Of a DNA stretch of 64,000 nucleotides, positions 33,445 to 42,491 are shown in pieces. Made by a program: the position numbers and the translations under genes. This DNA is from Bacteriovorax sp. PP10 (GTDB taxonomy: Bacteria > Bdellovibrionota > Bacteriovoracia > Bacteriovoracales > Bacteriovoracaceae). The notes beneath the pieces were generated by a model, which ran no database searches, was not told where the DNA came from, and saw only the letters and a program-made list of their open reading frames with translations. The DNA is taken from NCBI RefSeq assembly GCF_035013165.1, contig NZ_JAYGJQ010000002.1, forward strand, positions 496,001 to 560,000, read 5' to 3'. The first letter of the stretch is position 1. The number at the start of each line of letters is the position of its first letter.

Positions 33445-34794
33445 ATGGCTTCTATCAATTCTGCACAAAACGAACTTCCTCATGATTTACTCGCTGAAAA
33501 AGCGTTAGTGGGATGTCTGATTATTGATGGATCAGTGTTTGATGAAATCTCAAACCTGAAAATTGAAGCAGCTCAGTTCTATGATCCAAGATACGGAATG
33601 GTTTTTGATGTGATCGCTGATCTATCCCTTGCCAACCGTGCAATCGACTTCGTTACTGTATGTAATAAACTAAAAGATAAAGGCAAGCTTGAAGAAGTTG
33701 GTGGAGAATCATTTGTTTCTTCATTAACAGAAGACCAGGCCTCATCTGCCAACGTCTACGAATACGCAAAAATCGTTAAAGATAAATCTTCAATGAGAGA
33801 GATCATCAAGACCGCGATGAGAGTTGTCCAAATGGGATTAACTTACACAGGTGCTGCTGAAGATTTCATTCAAGATGTTGAGTCGAGTTTCTTTAAACTG
33901 ACCAACGAAGCAAAAACCGGTGGTATGGTTAAGATCAATGCCACTCTAAGAGAAAACTTAAAAGAACTAGAAGACAATACTCGCCTGATGGGTGAGATCT
34001 CAGGGCTATCAACAGGGTATCCTCGTTTAGATGAACTTTTACTAGGAATGCAGCCTGGGCAGTTAATCGTTTTGGCCGCTCGTCCTGCTATGGGAAAGAC
34101 TTCCCTTGCACTGAACGTGGCCGTGAGTGCATGTATTCAATCAGCACTTCCTGTGGCGATCTTCTCGCTCGAGATGTTAGCGACGGAACTTTCGATGAGA
34201 TTACTAACGGGTCGTGCGAAAGTAGACTCGAAGCGTGTTCGTAAGAAAGCATTCCTTGATACGGATTTAAGAAGTATTGCAAAAGCGACTCAGGAGCTTT
34301 CAGCACTTCCAATCTTTATTAACGATTCAGGTAACACAACAATTCTTGATATCCAGTCACAGTGTAGAAAAATTAAAGCAGACCAAGGTCTGGGGTTAAT
34401 TGTTATCGACTACCTTCAGCTGATGGGTTCAACAAATAAAACACTTCAAAGAGAGCAGCAGATTGCCGAGATTTCCCGTGGTTTAAAAACTATGGCGAAG
34501 GAACTTGGTTGTCCGGTTATCGCTCTATCTCAGCTTAACCGCGGAGTTGAATCTCGTCCGAACAAACGACCATCTACTGCCGATCTTCGTGAATCTGGAG
34601 CAATTGAGCAGGATGCGGATATCGTAATGTTCGTTTACCGTGACGAAGTTTACTACCCGGATACAAAAGAGCCAGGTGTGGCCGAAATCATCATCGGTAA
34701 AAACCGTGCGGGTGAAATCGGGACAGCGAAGCTTGCTTGGGTTGGTGCTTATACCAGCTTCGAAAACCTTGCAGCTCATCGTGAAGGGACATAA
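33445..34794 (+). CDS. dnaB: Replicative DNA helicase DnaB
   Basis: 449 aa, normal length. The N-terminal domain (residues about 1-110, PHDLLAEKALVGCL) is followed by a RecA-like helicase core with Walker A ARPAMGKTSLALN, Walker B LIVIDYLQLM and the C-terminal motif DLRESGAIEQDADIVMF. It unwinds DNA at the replication fork. GGGGTGAT at 33433-33440 serves ATG 33445; the GTG at 33436 lies inside that site and is unlikely. The next gene, pabB, begins inside its last codons. Confidence 0.95.
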   Translation: MASINSAQNELPHDLLAEKALVGCLIIDGSVFDEISNLKIEAAQFYDPRYGMVFDVIADLSLANRAIDFVTVCNKLKDKGKLEEVGGESFVSSLTEDQASSANVYEYAKIVKDKSSMREIIKTAMRVVQMGLTYTGAAEDFIQDVESSFFKLTNEAKTGGMVKINATLRENLKELEDNTRLMGEISGLSTGYPRLDELLLGMQPGQLIVLAARPAMGKTSLALNVAVSACIQSALPVAIFSLEMLATELSMRLLTGRAKVDSKRVRKKAFLDTDLRSIAKATQELSALPIFINDSGNTTILDIQSQCRKIKADQGLGLIVIDYLQLMGSTNKTLQREQQIAEISRGLKTMAKELGCPVIALSQLNRGVESRPNKRPSTADLRESGAIEQDADIVMFVYRDEVYYPDTKEPGVAEIIIGKNRAGEIGTAKLAWVGAYTSFENLAAHREGT

Positions 34795-35956
34795 TCTTTA
34801 TTCGATTATTCCTTACAAAGAAACATTACTGAAATTCAGTGTTCCAGTGAGTGCACGCGCTTATTATAAAAATCATTACATTGATTTGATGACAGGGGAC
34901 AACCATCCTTTTGAAATTGAAGGGTGGATTCATGAACTGGATTTTCCGGTTTATAAACATGAAGAAGATAAACGCTTTGTTCATTTGTTTTATGAATTAG
35001 GATTTTTATTTGAAGGTCTCTCAGAAGACATCAGTAGTACGGAACTCTTGGCCATCGATATTCAGTATTCGAAAAAAGAAATTACAACTCTCGATAAAAA
35101 ATCAAAAAAAATTATTCTCTCGCTGGTGGATGCTCCGAATGTTGATGATTATGAAAAACAATTTATGGATGGGTATAGAGAGCTTCAGGCAGGGAACTGT
35201 TATCAGTTTAACTTAACTGGTGAGTATAATTATTCTTTTGAAGCAGAACTAGAGGCCGAAGATTTTATCGCCGCTCTATGGGGACGTGGGACAGGCAGAG
35301 GAGCGTATGGCTCTGCGACTTACGTTGAATACTTAGATCAATTGTTTTTGAGTAATTCACCTGAGTGCTTGTTTCAGTATAGTGATGAAACTCTGACGAC
35401 TAGACCGATTAAAGGAACACTGAAGCGCAAGAGTGACGATAAAATAGAAATCACAAAACTTTGGCGTGAACTCTCTCGTGATAAAAAAAGTCAGGGCGAG
35501 CTTTATATGATCACCGATTTACTTCGCAACGATCTAAGCCGCATTGATCTTCCTTGTTCAGTGGTAGTGAAAAAGAAAGCACCGCTACTTGTTCCAGGAC
35601 TCATTCATCAATTCTCAGAGATCGAAGTGAAACTAAGATCGCATATAACGTTAAAAAATATTTTAGAAAAAATTTTTCCTGGTGGAAGCATCACAGGCGC
35701 TCCGAAAAAAAGAGTGATGCAAATACTGAAACAACTCGAGAAACGTTCAAGAGGATTCTATTGTGGATCGACTTTAATTTTTTCTAAGGGTCAAATCGAA
35801 GCATCGATCAACATCAGATCGAGTGTCGTAAACTTCAAGAATAGTTCAGTAAATTACCAAGCAGGAGGCGGTATTACACTCTTAAGCCAACCTCAATCCG
35901 AGTTTGATGAGATGACTTACAAGCATGATAGCTATATTGATATCCTAACTCTATAA
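34781..35956 (+). CDS. pabB: Aminodeoxychorismate synthase component I (PabB)
   Basis: About 391 aa. A chorismate-binding enzyme: FPGGSITGAPKKRVMQI is the family signature. TRPIKGTLKR carries the Lys of the PIKGT motif, which marks PabB rather than anthranilate synthase TrpE (PIAGT). It makes 4-amino-4-deoxychorismate for folate synthesis, together with a PabA glutaminase that is not in the window. The start is uncertain: the only reasonable in-frame start after the conserved N-terminus is GTG 34781, overlapping dnaB by 14 bases, with no clear ribosome-binding site. The frame is open back to 34640, but that part lies wholly within dnaB. Expression is probably coupled to dnaB. Confidence 0.85.
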   Translation: MKGHNLYSIIPYKETLLKFSVPVSARAYYKNHYIDLMTGDNHPFEIEGWIHELDFPVYKHEEDKRFVHLFYELGFLFEGLSEDISSTELLAIDIQYSKKEITTLDKKSKKIILSLVDAPNVDDYEKQFMDGYRELQAGNCYQFNLTGEYNYSFEAELEAEDFIAALWGRGTGRGAYGSATYVEYLDQLFLSNSPECLFQYSDETLTTRPIKGTLKRKSDDKIEITKLWRELSRDKKSQGELYMITDLLRNDLSRIDLPCSVVVKKKAPLLVPGLIHQFSEIEVKLRSHITLKNILEKIFPGGSITGAPKKRVMQILKQLEKRSRGFYCGSTLIFSKGQIEASINIRSSVVNFKNSSVNYQAGGGITLLSQPQSEFDEMTYKHDSYIDILTL

Positions 35957-36009
35957 AATTACTCTAATCTTATAAAAACTTACATTCAGATGATTAGTGC
36001 TGAGAAATG

Positions 36010-36039
36010 TTGACACTGTTTTCTTACAATCAGTATGAT
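36010..36039 (+). promoter_or_regulatory. Sigma-70 type promoter of the 64-aa protein gene
   Basis: TTGACA (36010-36015), 18 bases, TATGAT (36034-36039). Start of transcription is expected near 36046, giving a leader of about 109 bases. The leader contains a small GTCG/CGAC hairpin but no riboswitch I recognise. Confidence 0.65.
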
Positions 36040-36154
36040 TTTTTTGCGTCATAGAAAATGACTTTTTGGCCAGGAAAAAATTCTGCAAGCGGCGTCGAAG
36101 GATCGACAAAGTTTAAAAGAATCGGCCGAGTGAATAAGACAAAGGAGTGTTGAA

Positions 36155-36349
36155 ATGGAAGCTTTAGGTTTAAAGGATATCAGTAAACCAGAGTCGACGG
36201 AGACAGAAGTCTCTTTGGGATCTCTCGCAGCACTAACGGGTTTTCCAGTTGAGTACATCAAAAGAGAGCTTTTCTTGGATGATGGACAAGAGCTAAGTGT
36301 AGAAGAGTTAAGAGAAAAGGTCATGGCCTACCTTAATTCAAATTTCTAA
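36155..36349 (+). CDS. Small protein of unknown function (64 aa)
   Basis: A strong ribosome-binding site (AAAGGAG, 36140-36146) precedes the ATG, and the gene has its own promoter and terminator, so it is real. The acidic protein has a helix-turn-helix-like or helical middle (LGSLAALTGFPVEYIKRELF) and a second predicted helix (SVEELREKVMAYLN). No family is recognised. A DNA-binding or adapter function is possible but not shown. Confidence 0.65.
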   Translation: MEALGLKDISKPESTETEVSLGSLAALTGFPVEYIKRELFLDDGQELSVEELREKVMAYLNSNF

Positions 36350-36404
36350 GAATCAAATTAATAATAAACCTTTTGTCAGTAGGACTTTTGGTTTTAGTTA
36401 CTAA

Positions 36405-36431
36405 AAAGCCTGGCTTATGCTAGGCTTTCTA
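36405..36431 (+). terminator. Intrinsic terminator after the 64-aa gene
   Basis: AAAGCCT (36405-36411) and AGGCTTT (36422-36428) with inner GC/GC pairing around TTAT, followed by a T-rich tail. It stops 6 bases before the next ATG. Confidence 0.75.
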
Positions 36432-36436
36432 GTTTT

Positions 36437-37297
36437 ATGGAACTAAAAACCACAGACTATTGCTTACTCGAATCCGTATCTTCTATTGAAGATTTTCTAA
36501 AGCTGCAATTTAAGGCCAGCGGTAACAAACTCAAAAAACATTTCGCTAAAAAATTCCTCAATAGAAGCTTGAATGCAAAGAGCGTTCTTACATTGCCGCT
36601 CAATTTCATAAATGATGGTGCGATAAATCCAACTTACATTGGTTCACCCCTTGAAATTATCGCTGAAGATGAAAACTTTTTTGTCTTCACAAAAAATTCT
36701 AATCAATTTGTGCATCCACTGACATACGACGAGAGTGATAATTGTCTTTCTTTTTTAAGACAGACGAGACCTGAACTCTTAGATGTGAATAAAGAAAATT
36801 ATGACCGTGGTCTTTTGTATCGTCTCGATTATGAAACTTCAGGTGTGATGATTTATGTGAAGAGTGATGAGCTTTATCAAAACCTGCGCGAGAATTTTGC
36901 AACAGTGGCGAAAGAAAAAATTTATTGGTGCTGGGTTCAAGGTGAGATGACTCTTCAAGGCGAGTTCAAGCATGCATTCAATTCAAGTGAAGAAAAAGGC
37001 AAGCGAGTGAAAGTGTCTGAAGCTACTGGTGTAGGACAGATCGGAGAGTTCGCTATTAGGCCTCTGCAGTTTGATTCGACTACAAAGAGAACCTTAGTTG
37101 AAGTCAAATTGAAAACTGGTTTAAGGCACCAAATTAGAGCTCAGATGGCATACTTGGGTTACCCGTTAGTTGGGGATACTTTTTATGGTGGGCCCGAGGC
37201 CCAAAGACTCTATCTCCATGCCTTAACTTATACCCTTGAAGTAAACGGAAGAGAATATTTCTGGGATTCTAAACCCCACAATTTCAATGGCCTATAG
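36437..37297 (+). CDS. RluA-family RNA pseudouridine synthase
   Basis: 286 aa. The catalytic Asp lies in RLDYETSGVMIY, the RluA-family signature (RLDxxTSG), and GLRHQIRAQMAYLGYPLVGD closes the domain. The enzyme isomerises uridine to pseudouridine in rRNA or tRNA; which site cannot be told. There is no evident S4 domain at the N-terminus, though an extra 75 residues rich in Lys and Asn precede the catalytic part. The ATG directly follows a terminator and no ribosome-binding site is visible, so its start or promoter is not well defined. Confidence 0.88.
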   Translation: MELKTTDYCLLESVSSIEDFLKLQFKASGNKLKKHFAKKFLNRSLNAKSVLTLPLNFINDGAINPTYIGSPLEIIAEDENFFVFTKNSNQFVHPLTYDESDNCLSFLRQTRPELLDVNKENYDRGLLYRLDYETSGVMIYVKSDELYQNLRENFATVAKEKIYWCWVQGEMTLQGEFKHAFNSSEEKGKRVKVSEATGVGQIGEFAIRPLQFDSTTKRTLVEVKLKTGLRHQIRAQMAYLGYPLVGDTFYGGPEAQRLYLHALTYTLEVNGREYFWDSKPHNFNGL

Positions 37298-37394
37298 TCT
37301 ATACCGACAGAAATAATCAGATTTAACTTAAGGTCTAAACGCGAGTATCCGACAAGAATAGTAGGACTTTTAACCTTTTCTCGTGGGTAGTTTG

Positions 37395-38333
37395 ATGTCG
37401 GACCAGCAGTACATTTTAGAAAATAGTTTCTGGAAATTTTTGGTATCTCTCGAAGAGTTGAAAGAGCGCAAAGAAGTTGTCCTAATGTGCTCATCTCTGG
37501 GCATCAATGAAGAGACTCTGGAGAACTATTGCGAGTTCCTTACGCGCTTTAAAGTAGCGGTGATGAGAGATGAGCATTTCGTTTATCCACTTAAAGAGCA
37601 GTGTAAAATTAAAATGGAGTTCAGCTTATCTGAATGGCTGGCACTTCAGGCAACTATCCCAAAAGGGGACGATGCTTTTTACTTTCAACAAATCACCCAG
37701 GATAAAATGCGCATGGCCCATAAAGCATACGCTCAGTTCGCTCTTTATAAAAAACCTGAAGCCCATGTTGTTGCTTCCGGAACATTTATCGAAAATTTAA
37801 AAAAGAAAATTGATTACGATATCGTTTGTAGAAAATCGATGAAGATTAAATTCTTTGCCGGTAAAGAGTGCGACGTTTTTCCTCACAGAATGGTCTTCCT
37901 TGATGGAGTGTTGTGTGTGGTGGGAGAAAATACGGCAGATAAAACTCTGGTGTATTTCGGTGTAGAAGATATTGAAGCTGTCGAAAATCTCACAGCATTT
38001 TATGAACCCAATTTAAGTCAGATTGAGGTTAATGAATTTATCGGGCACCTTCGTTTAATTAACGGACAAGAAGAAAGACTGGTTTTAAAAATTTATAGCC
38101 AGGACCAAACAGATCTTCTTCCAGAGCATCATTTCCTAGGAAATCCCTTTGTTACTTCCAGTACTGAAGGTGACATGATCTGGGCGGCCACGATTGAAAT
38201 GTGCGATGATGTTTATAATTGGTTATACAGAATGCGCGATCGAGTAGAAGTTCTTGATCCAGGGCATATTAGAAAAGAATTCTCACATTACTGTGAGCTT
38301 AAGAAAGAAAACTCATCAAAAAAAGCATCCTAA
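37395..38333 (+). CDS. WYL-domain protein, probable transcription regulator
   Basis: 312 aa. The C-terminal half has the character of a WYL ligand-sensing domain and its C-terminal extension (FPHRMVFLDGVLCVVGEN, YFGVEDIEAVE, then RDRVEVLDPGHIRKEFSHYC). The N-terminal half (about 110 residues) may hold a divergent winged helix but lacks a clear one. WYL proteins often act as ligand-dependent regulators. The frame is open from GTG 37383; ATG 37395 is chosen as more usual, though neither has a strong ribosome-binding site. A lone GTCTAAA half-site lies upstream at 37333. Confidence 0.65.
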   Translation: MSDQQYILENSFWKFLVSLEELKERKEVVLMCSSLGINEETLENYCEFLTRFKVAVMRDEHFVYPLKEQCKIKMEFSLSEWLALQATIPKGDDAFYFQQITQDKMRMAHKAYAQFALYKKPEAHVVASGTFIENLKKKIDYDIVCRKSMKIKFFAGKECDVFPHRMVFLDGVLCVVGENTADKTLVYFGVEDIEAVENLTAFYEPNLSQIEVNEFIGHLRLINGQEERLVLKIYSQDQTDLLPEHHFLGNPFVTSSTEGDMIWAATIEMCDDVYNWLYRMRDRVEVLDPGHIRKEFSHYCELKKENSSKKAS

Positions 38334-38372
38334 AATCTCGACATATGAAGGGAAGAAGAAAATAATGACTCA

Positions 38373-39542
38373 ATGACATTATCAACTTCTTCTCCTCGAT
38401 ATGGTCTGGTTCTAAGTGGTGGTGGCGCGCGCGCTGCTTATCAGGCAGGTGTGCTTCAAGGGATTTCCGACATCCTTGGCACTGACTGTGGCCCTCAACC
38501 TTTTTCCGTGATCACTGGTATTTCAGCAGGGGCAATTAATACTGCCTTCATCGCGGCAGCAACAGACAGCTTCGCTCACCAAACACAAAAATTAATTGAA
38601 GTCTGGAATGAACTTGAGCCTGAACATGTTTTGCGAACTGATTTTATGTCGCTGGGAAAACTTGGTGCAGGCTGGATTCGCGATTTAAGTTTTGGTGGAA
38701 TGCTGGGCAATTCTCAATCGACACATCTTTTGGATTCAACTCCATTAGCGCGTTTATTAGATAAGAGAATTGATTTTAATCAAATTCAGGAAAATATTAA
38801 AAATAAAACAATTCATGGTGTCGCTGTCTCAGCAACAAACTATGCTACGGGCACGAGTAATGCTTTTTTTAATTCGCTTGAAGTTGAGAATTGGGCGAGA
38901 AGTTCACGCATTGGACTTAAGACTGATCTCAATCTTGATCATATATTAGCTTCATCAGCGATTCCTTTTATTTTTAAACCTGTGCGTATTAATAAAAGTT
39001 TTTATGGTGATGGGGGAGTGAGATCTAATACTCCTTTTAGTCCTGCTATTCACTTAGGTGCTGATCGATTAATTGCTATCGGAGTTCGTTATTTTCGTGA
39101 TGGACTGGAAACGATGGAGCTTAATCAGCAGTTGGAAATGGATTCAATCGCTTTATCTGATATCGTAGGAGTGATGTTCAATTCATTATTTTTAGATGCG
39201 ATTGAATTTGATTACGAACGCCTGCAAAGAATTAACGAGACAGTTAAACTACTTCATGAAGTGGAATATTTAAGAGGCAAATCTCGCTTGAAAATGATTC
39301 CTACACTTCTTATCAGACCGTCTGTGGATTTAGGAGAGCTGGCCGCTGAGCAGTTTGAGCGTTTCCCGCATATGTTAAGATATTTATTAAAAGGTATTGG
39401 AGCTTCGAGAGAGCGTGGTGCGGATTTATTAAGTTATATTGCCTTTGATAAGGCCTACACATCAAAGTTGATTGAAATTGGTATCAAAGATACCATGAGT
39501 AGAAAAGATGAAATCAGGGCCTTTTTTGAACTGGAGTTATAG
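38373..39542 (+). CDS. Patatin-like phospholipase
   Basis: 389 aa. Oxyanion loop GGGARAAYQAGVLQG, nucleophile Ser in GISAGA (GxSxG) and catalytic Asp in YGDGGVRSNTP (DGG) form the complete Ser-Asp dyad of the family. It hydrolyses phospholipid acyl chains. There is no signal peptide, so it is cytoplasmic or exported another way. The stop overlaps the next GTG start by one base, so it is coupled to the septation-type membrane protein gene. Confidence 0.88.
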   Translation: MTLSTSSPRYGLVLSGGGARAAYQAGVLQGISDILGTDCGPQPFSVITGISAGAINTAFIAAATDSFAHQTQKLIEVWNELEPEHVLRTDFMSLGKLGAGWIRDLSFGGMLGNSQSTHLLDSTPLARLLDKRIDFNQIQENIKNKTIHGVAVSATNYATGTSNAFFNSLEVENWARSSRIGLKTDLNLDHILASSAIPFIFKPVRINKSFYGDGGVRSNTPFSPAIHLGADRLIAIGVRYFRDGLETMELNQQLEMDSIALSDIVGVMFNSLFLDAIEFDYERLQRINETVKLLHEVEYLRGKSRLKMIPTLLIRPSVDLGELAAEQFERFPHMLRYLLKGIGASRERGADLLSYIAFDKAYTSKLIEIGIKDTMSRKDEIRAFFELEL

Positions 39543-40153
39543 TGACCGCGAGTGAAGCCAAACCAAAAAAATCTAATCATTTTTTTCTAATCTCTTTTTT
39601 ACCCGCCATTTTGTACTGGTATCTTGAATCACAATACCCTGTTAAAACGGCGTTGATTGGCGGGATAGCTTTATCAGTTGCTGAAATTTTATTTGAAAGA
39701 TTTTATTCAGGTCGCGTTCATCAACTTTCTAAATTCAATTTCTTTTTGATCATTGCTCTTGGTGGATTTTCTTTAATGGAAGAAAATGGAATCTGGTTTA
39801 AATTGCAACCTTCACTTTCGTTGTGGGCCGTTGCTGTTTATATGGGATTAAAACTTCGCAGTGGAAAAGGATTTTTCAAAGAGATGATGGAAGAGATGAG
39901 ACCAGATGCACCAGGGCCGCCAGACTTCATCATGAAGTCGATGGAAAGAAATATGGTCATCATGTTTGGTCTTTATGGCGTCTTGATGGGTGTCTTGGCA
40001 TTGTGGTTTTCAACATCGATTTGGGTCTTTTTTAAGACCGCTGGGCTTTTTGTTGTTATGGGCATTTTTATGGTGATTCAGATGCTATTAAACAAGAGGG
40101 CCATTAAAAGGGTGAAAGAAGAGGCCCAAAAGCTCCCAACTAACGGGATTTAA
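39542..40153 (+). CDS. Intracellular septation protein A-like (YciB/IspZ) membrane protein
   Basis: 203 aa with five or six hydrophobic segments. The start FFLISFLPAILYWYLESQYPVKTA and the segment FNFFLIIALGGFSL...GIWFKLQPS match the YciB family, which sits in the inner membrane and affects envelope synthesis. Translation begins at GTG 39542, sharing one base with the patatin stop codon. The pairing with a phospholipase suggests a role in membrane maintenance (inference). Confidence 0.75.
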   Translation: MTASEAKPKKSNHFFLISFLPAILYWYLESQYPVKTALIGGIALSVAEILFERFYSGRVHQLSKFNFFLIIALGGFSLMEENGIWFKLQPSLSLWAVAVYMGLKLRSGKGFFKEMMEEMRPDAPGPPDFIMKSMERNMVIMFGLYGVLMGVLALWFSTSIWVFFKTAGLFVVMGIFMVIQMLLNKRAIKRVKEEAQKLPTNGI

Positions 40154-40231
40154 GGACTTAAACCCTGTTTAATTTTCACACTTCATGTACCTTTTTTCAG
40201 ATGGCCGCCTCTTTGGTCTACAATGAGGACG

Positions 40232-40732
40232 ATGAAAAAAATCTTGAAAAATTCAATCCTTATTCTGGTGATGCAGTCTCTGTTCATGGGAATTGCTTTT
40301 TCATCGGATAGAGTGGATTTGTTATTGGAAGAAGACAGCGCCAATGCACTTGATGCCATTCAAGTAAAATTAGACCAGGTAGAGCAGTTAAGATTAAAAC
40401 TTCAGATCATCGATTTTCACCTGGCCCAAAAACCAACAGGTGAAAGTGTTTATTTAAAATTCGAAAGAATTGCAGGGGCCGTTGTTCTTTCAGGAATCGT
40501 CGCTGGAAGTGCGAGCATTTATTTTCCACCAGGTATGCGTGCGATGATTGCAGCGAATATTACGGTGCGTGGACTTAAGAGTGGAATGGTTGTTTTAAAT
40601 GAACTGGATGCAAATAAAATTAGGACGGATTTAGTTCTCTTAAGAATGAAACTTCAAGTCTCTGAGTCGTCTTTAAAACGTGAAGCGAATTACTACTGCA
40701 AACAAGTCAGCTCTCACAGTCTTTGCGATTAA
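40232..40732 (+). CDS. Small secreted or membrane-anchored protein, unknown
   Basis: 166 aa. Signal peptide-like start (MKKILKNSILILVMQSLFMGIAFS). A hydrophobic segment about residues 75-95 (AVVLSGIVAGSASIYF) may cross a membrane, and the rest is helical and charged. The C-terminus has two Cys (YYCKQVSSHSLCD). No family is recognised. GAGGA at 40225-40229 favours ATG 40232 over ATG 40223. Converges with the alkB-like gene, overlapping it by 4 bases at the 3' end. Confidence 0.55.
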   Translation: MKKILKNSILILVMQSLFMGIAFSSDRVDLLLEEDSANALDAIQVKLDQVEQLRLKLQIIDFHLAQKPTGESVYLKFERIAGAVVLSGIVAGSASIYFPPGMRAMIAANITVRGLKSGMVVLNELDANKIRTDLVLLRMKLQVSESSLKREANYYCKQVSSHSLCD

Positions 40733-41322
40733 GACAATATATTCCTGAAAGTTAAATTCACTCGAGGCCCAATCTTCTTGGCCGTCTTAGCGATTTTGTG
40801 AACCCAGAAATGTTGTAGTTCTCCTTTCATCACCACTAATGATCCATCAGTGATAGGGAGAGTAAATGTCTTCTTACTCAAATCAAATTTATGTTTTAAC
40901 TGGAATGATCTTGTTTCGCCAAAACTGAGTGAAGCGATGATGGGATTGGGCCCTAACTCTTTTTCATCATCAGAGTGATAAGACATATGGTCACTGCCAT
41001 CGCGGTAGTAATTAACAAGCACTGAATTAAATTTGGTATTGAGGTCGGCTTCAAGCTGGAGTTTCAGTTTTAAAAGTACAGGTGTCCACTCGATGGCCAC
41101 CATCCTGATTCCAGAATAACTATGCACTAAACCTTTTTCTCCATGCCACGCGGTCTGACGAGGGAGTGGATGAGTCTTACCATACATCGTAATGGAGTCT
41201 TGTCTCCAGACGAGGCCTTCTAAAATATGTTCGAGAGTTTCGTCGGAGTAATGTTCGAAGTACTGAAGAATACCATCTTCTACAATCAGATCCTCAAAAC
41301 CTGATGGTAGAAAACTCTTCAT
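40729..41322 (-). CDS. AlkB-family 2-oxoglutarate/Fe(II) dioxygenase
   Basis: 197 aa. Fe(II)-binding H and D in YHSDDEKELG, and the 2-oxoglutarate-binding Arg pair in RVNLTFR, with NYYRDGSDHMSYHSDDE and ASLSFGETRSF in between. This is closest in style to the AlkB2/3 group that removes alkyl groups from DNA or RNA bases. It overlaps the upstream DAHP synthase gene by 4 bases on the same strand, an unusual partner. The 3' end overlaps a converging gene by 4 bases. Confidence 0.9.
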   Translation of the reverse strand: MKSFLPSGFEDLIVEDGILQYFEHYSDETLEHILEGLVWRQDSITMYGKTHPLPRQTAWHGEKGLVHSYSGIRMVAIEWTPVLLKLKLQLEADLNTKFNSVLVNYYRDGSDHMSYHSDDEKELGPNPIIASLSFGETRSFQLKHKFDLSKKTFTLPITDGSLVVMKGELQHFWVHKIAKTAKKIGPRVNLTFRNILS

Positions 41323-42410
41323 TTTTTATTCTTTTCGAAGAGATTCGTTTGAGTTTGAACTGACTGCTCGTGAATTGAATCAAAGATTTCTTTAACGAAG
41401 TCCTGGCCTAAACCAAGCTTTTCACCAGCGTCCATTCTTTGTTTCATCAATTGATCAAAACGACCTTTTTGAAGGGCGGTTACGTTTTGCTCGATTTTTG
41501 CTTTTGCGATTTTCTCTACAACATCATTGCGAAGTTTAAGAGTATGAAGAAGCTCGTTATCTAAGCGGTCAATTTGGTCACGTAGTTCATTTAACTGATT
41601 CGTGTAGGACTTATCTTGAGAACTTTCTTTTTTGATCGCTAAAGACGAAATAATCGATGCTAAGGTTGAAGGAGTGACTTGTTGAGAGGCATCCGACCAA
41701 GCTTTATCCGGGTCTGGGTGAGTTTCAATGATCAGACCGTTGTAATCCAAATCCATTGCTTTCTGACATACTTGTTGGATGAGCTCGCGCTTACCAGTGA
41801 TATGAGAAGGGTCACACAGAAGTGGAAGATCAGGGAACTTTACTTTAAGCTCCATTGGGATTTTCCAAAGCGGATCATTTCTAAATTCTAATTTTTCACC
41901 AACAGAGAAACCTCTGTGAATCGCCATTAGTTTTGTAATGCCAGCAAGGTTTAATCTTTCAAGAGCGCCAATCCATAATTGTAAATCAGCATTGATTGGG
42001 TTTTTAATCATCACAGGAATATCGACACCTTTTAAAGCGTCAGCGATTTCCTGAACTGAAAATGGGTTAGCGGTCGTGCGAGCACCAATCCATAAAATAT
42101 CGACACCAGCTTTTAAACAAAGCTCGACGTGTTTTGCTGTTGCGACTTCCGTCGTAACTTTTAATCCTGTTTGTTTTTTAACTTCCATTAACCATGGAAG
42201 AGCGATTTCACCCAGACCTTCAAAGTTATTTGGGCGAGTTCTTGGCTTCCAGATTCCTGCGCGGAATACTGAAACTTCTGAAATCTCTTTTAATGCGTGC
42301 GCGGTCCTAAGCATCTGCTCTTCTGATTCAGCAGAACAAGGTCCTGCGATCACTAGAGGAGATCCTGGTTTTTGATTGGGAAGCCATGCATTTAATGATT
42401 CGATTTTCAT
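41319..42410 (-). CDS. Bifunctional DAHP synthase / chorismate mutase
   Basis: 363 aa. Residues about 1-255 form a type I-beta (KDPG aldolase-like) 3-deoxy-7-phosphoheptulonate synthase: VIAGPCSAES, FRAGIWKPRT, WIGARTTANPF, MIKNPINADLQLWIGALERL and LCDPSHITG. Residues about 268-345 form an AroQ-type chorismate mutase (LNELRDQIDRLDNELLHTL, then RNDVVEKIAKAK). The fusion places the entry to the shikimate pathway and the branch to Phe/Tyr in one polypeptide; in related fusions the mutase domain also mediates feedback control. AlkB gene follows with 4-base overlap. Confidence 0.92.
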   Translation of the reverse strand: MKIESLNAWLPNQKPGSPLVIAGPCSAESEEQMLRTAHALKEISEVSVFRAGIWKPRTRPNNFEGLGEIALPWLMEVKKQTGLKVTTEVATAKHVELCLKAGVDILWIGARTTANPFSVQEIADALKGVDIPVMIKNPINADLQLWIGALERLNLAGITKLMAIHRGFSVGEKLEFRNDPLWKIPMELKVKFPDLPLLCDPSHITGKRELIQQVCQKAMDLDYNGLIIETHPDPDKAWSDASQQVTPSTLASIISSLAIKKESSQDKSYTNQLNELRDQIDRLDNELLHTLKLRNDVVEKIAKAKIEQNVTALQKGRFDQLMKQRMDAGEKLGLGQDFVKEIFDSIHEQSVQTQTNLFEKNKK

Positions 42411-42491
42411 AGCTGTACCTTACTCTCTTTTTGGGCTAATGTTAAGTGGCTAAAAGGCCACAGTGAAATAGTTATAACCTAAGGAAAACAT

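Noticed and set aside
36046-36154. Riboswitch in the leader of the 64-aa gene
   Set aside because: Apart from a 4-bp hairpin there is no match to the conserved cores of known riboswitches that I can recall.
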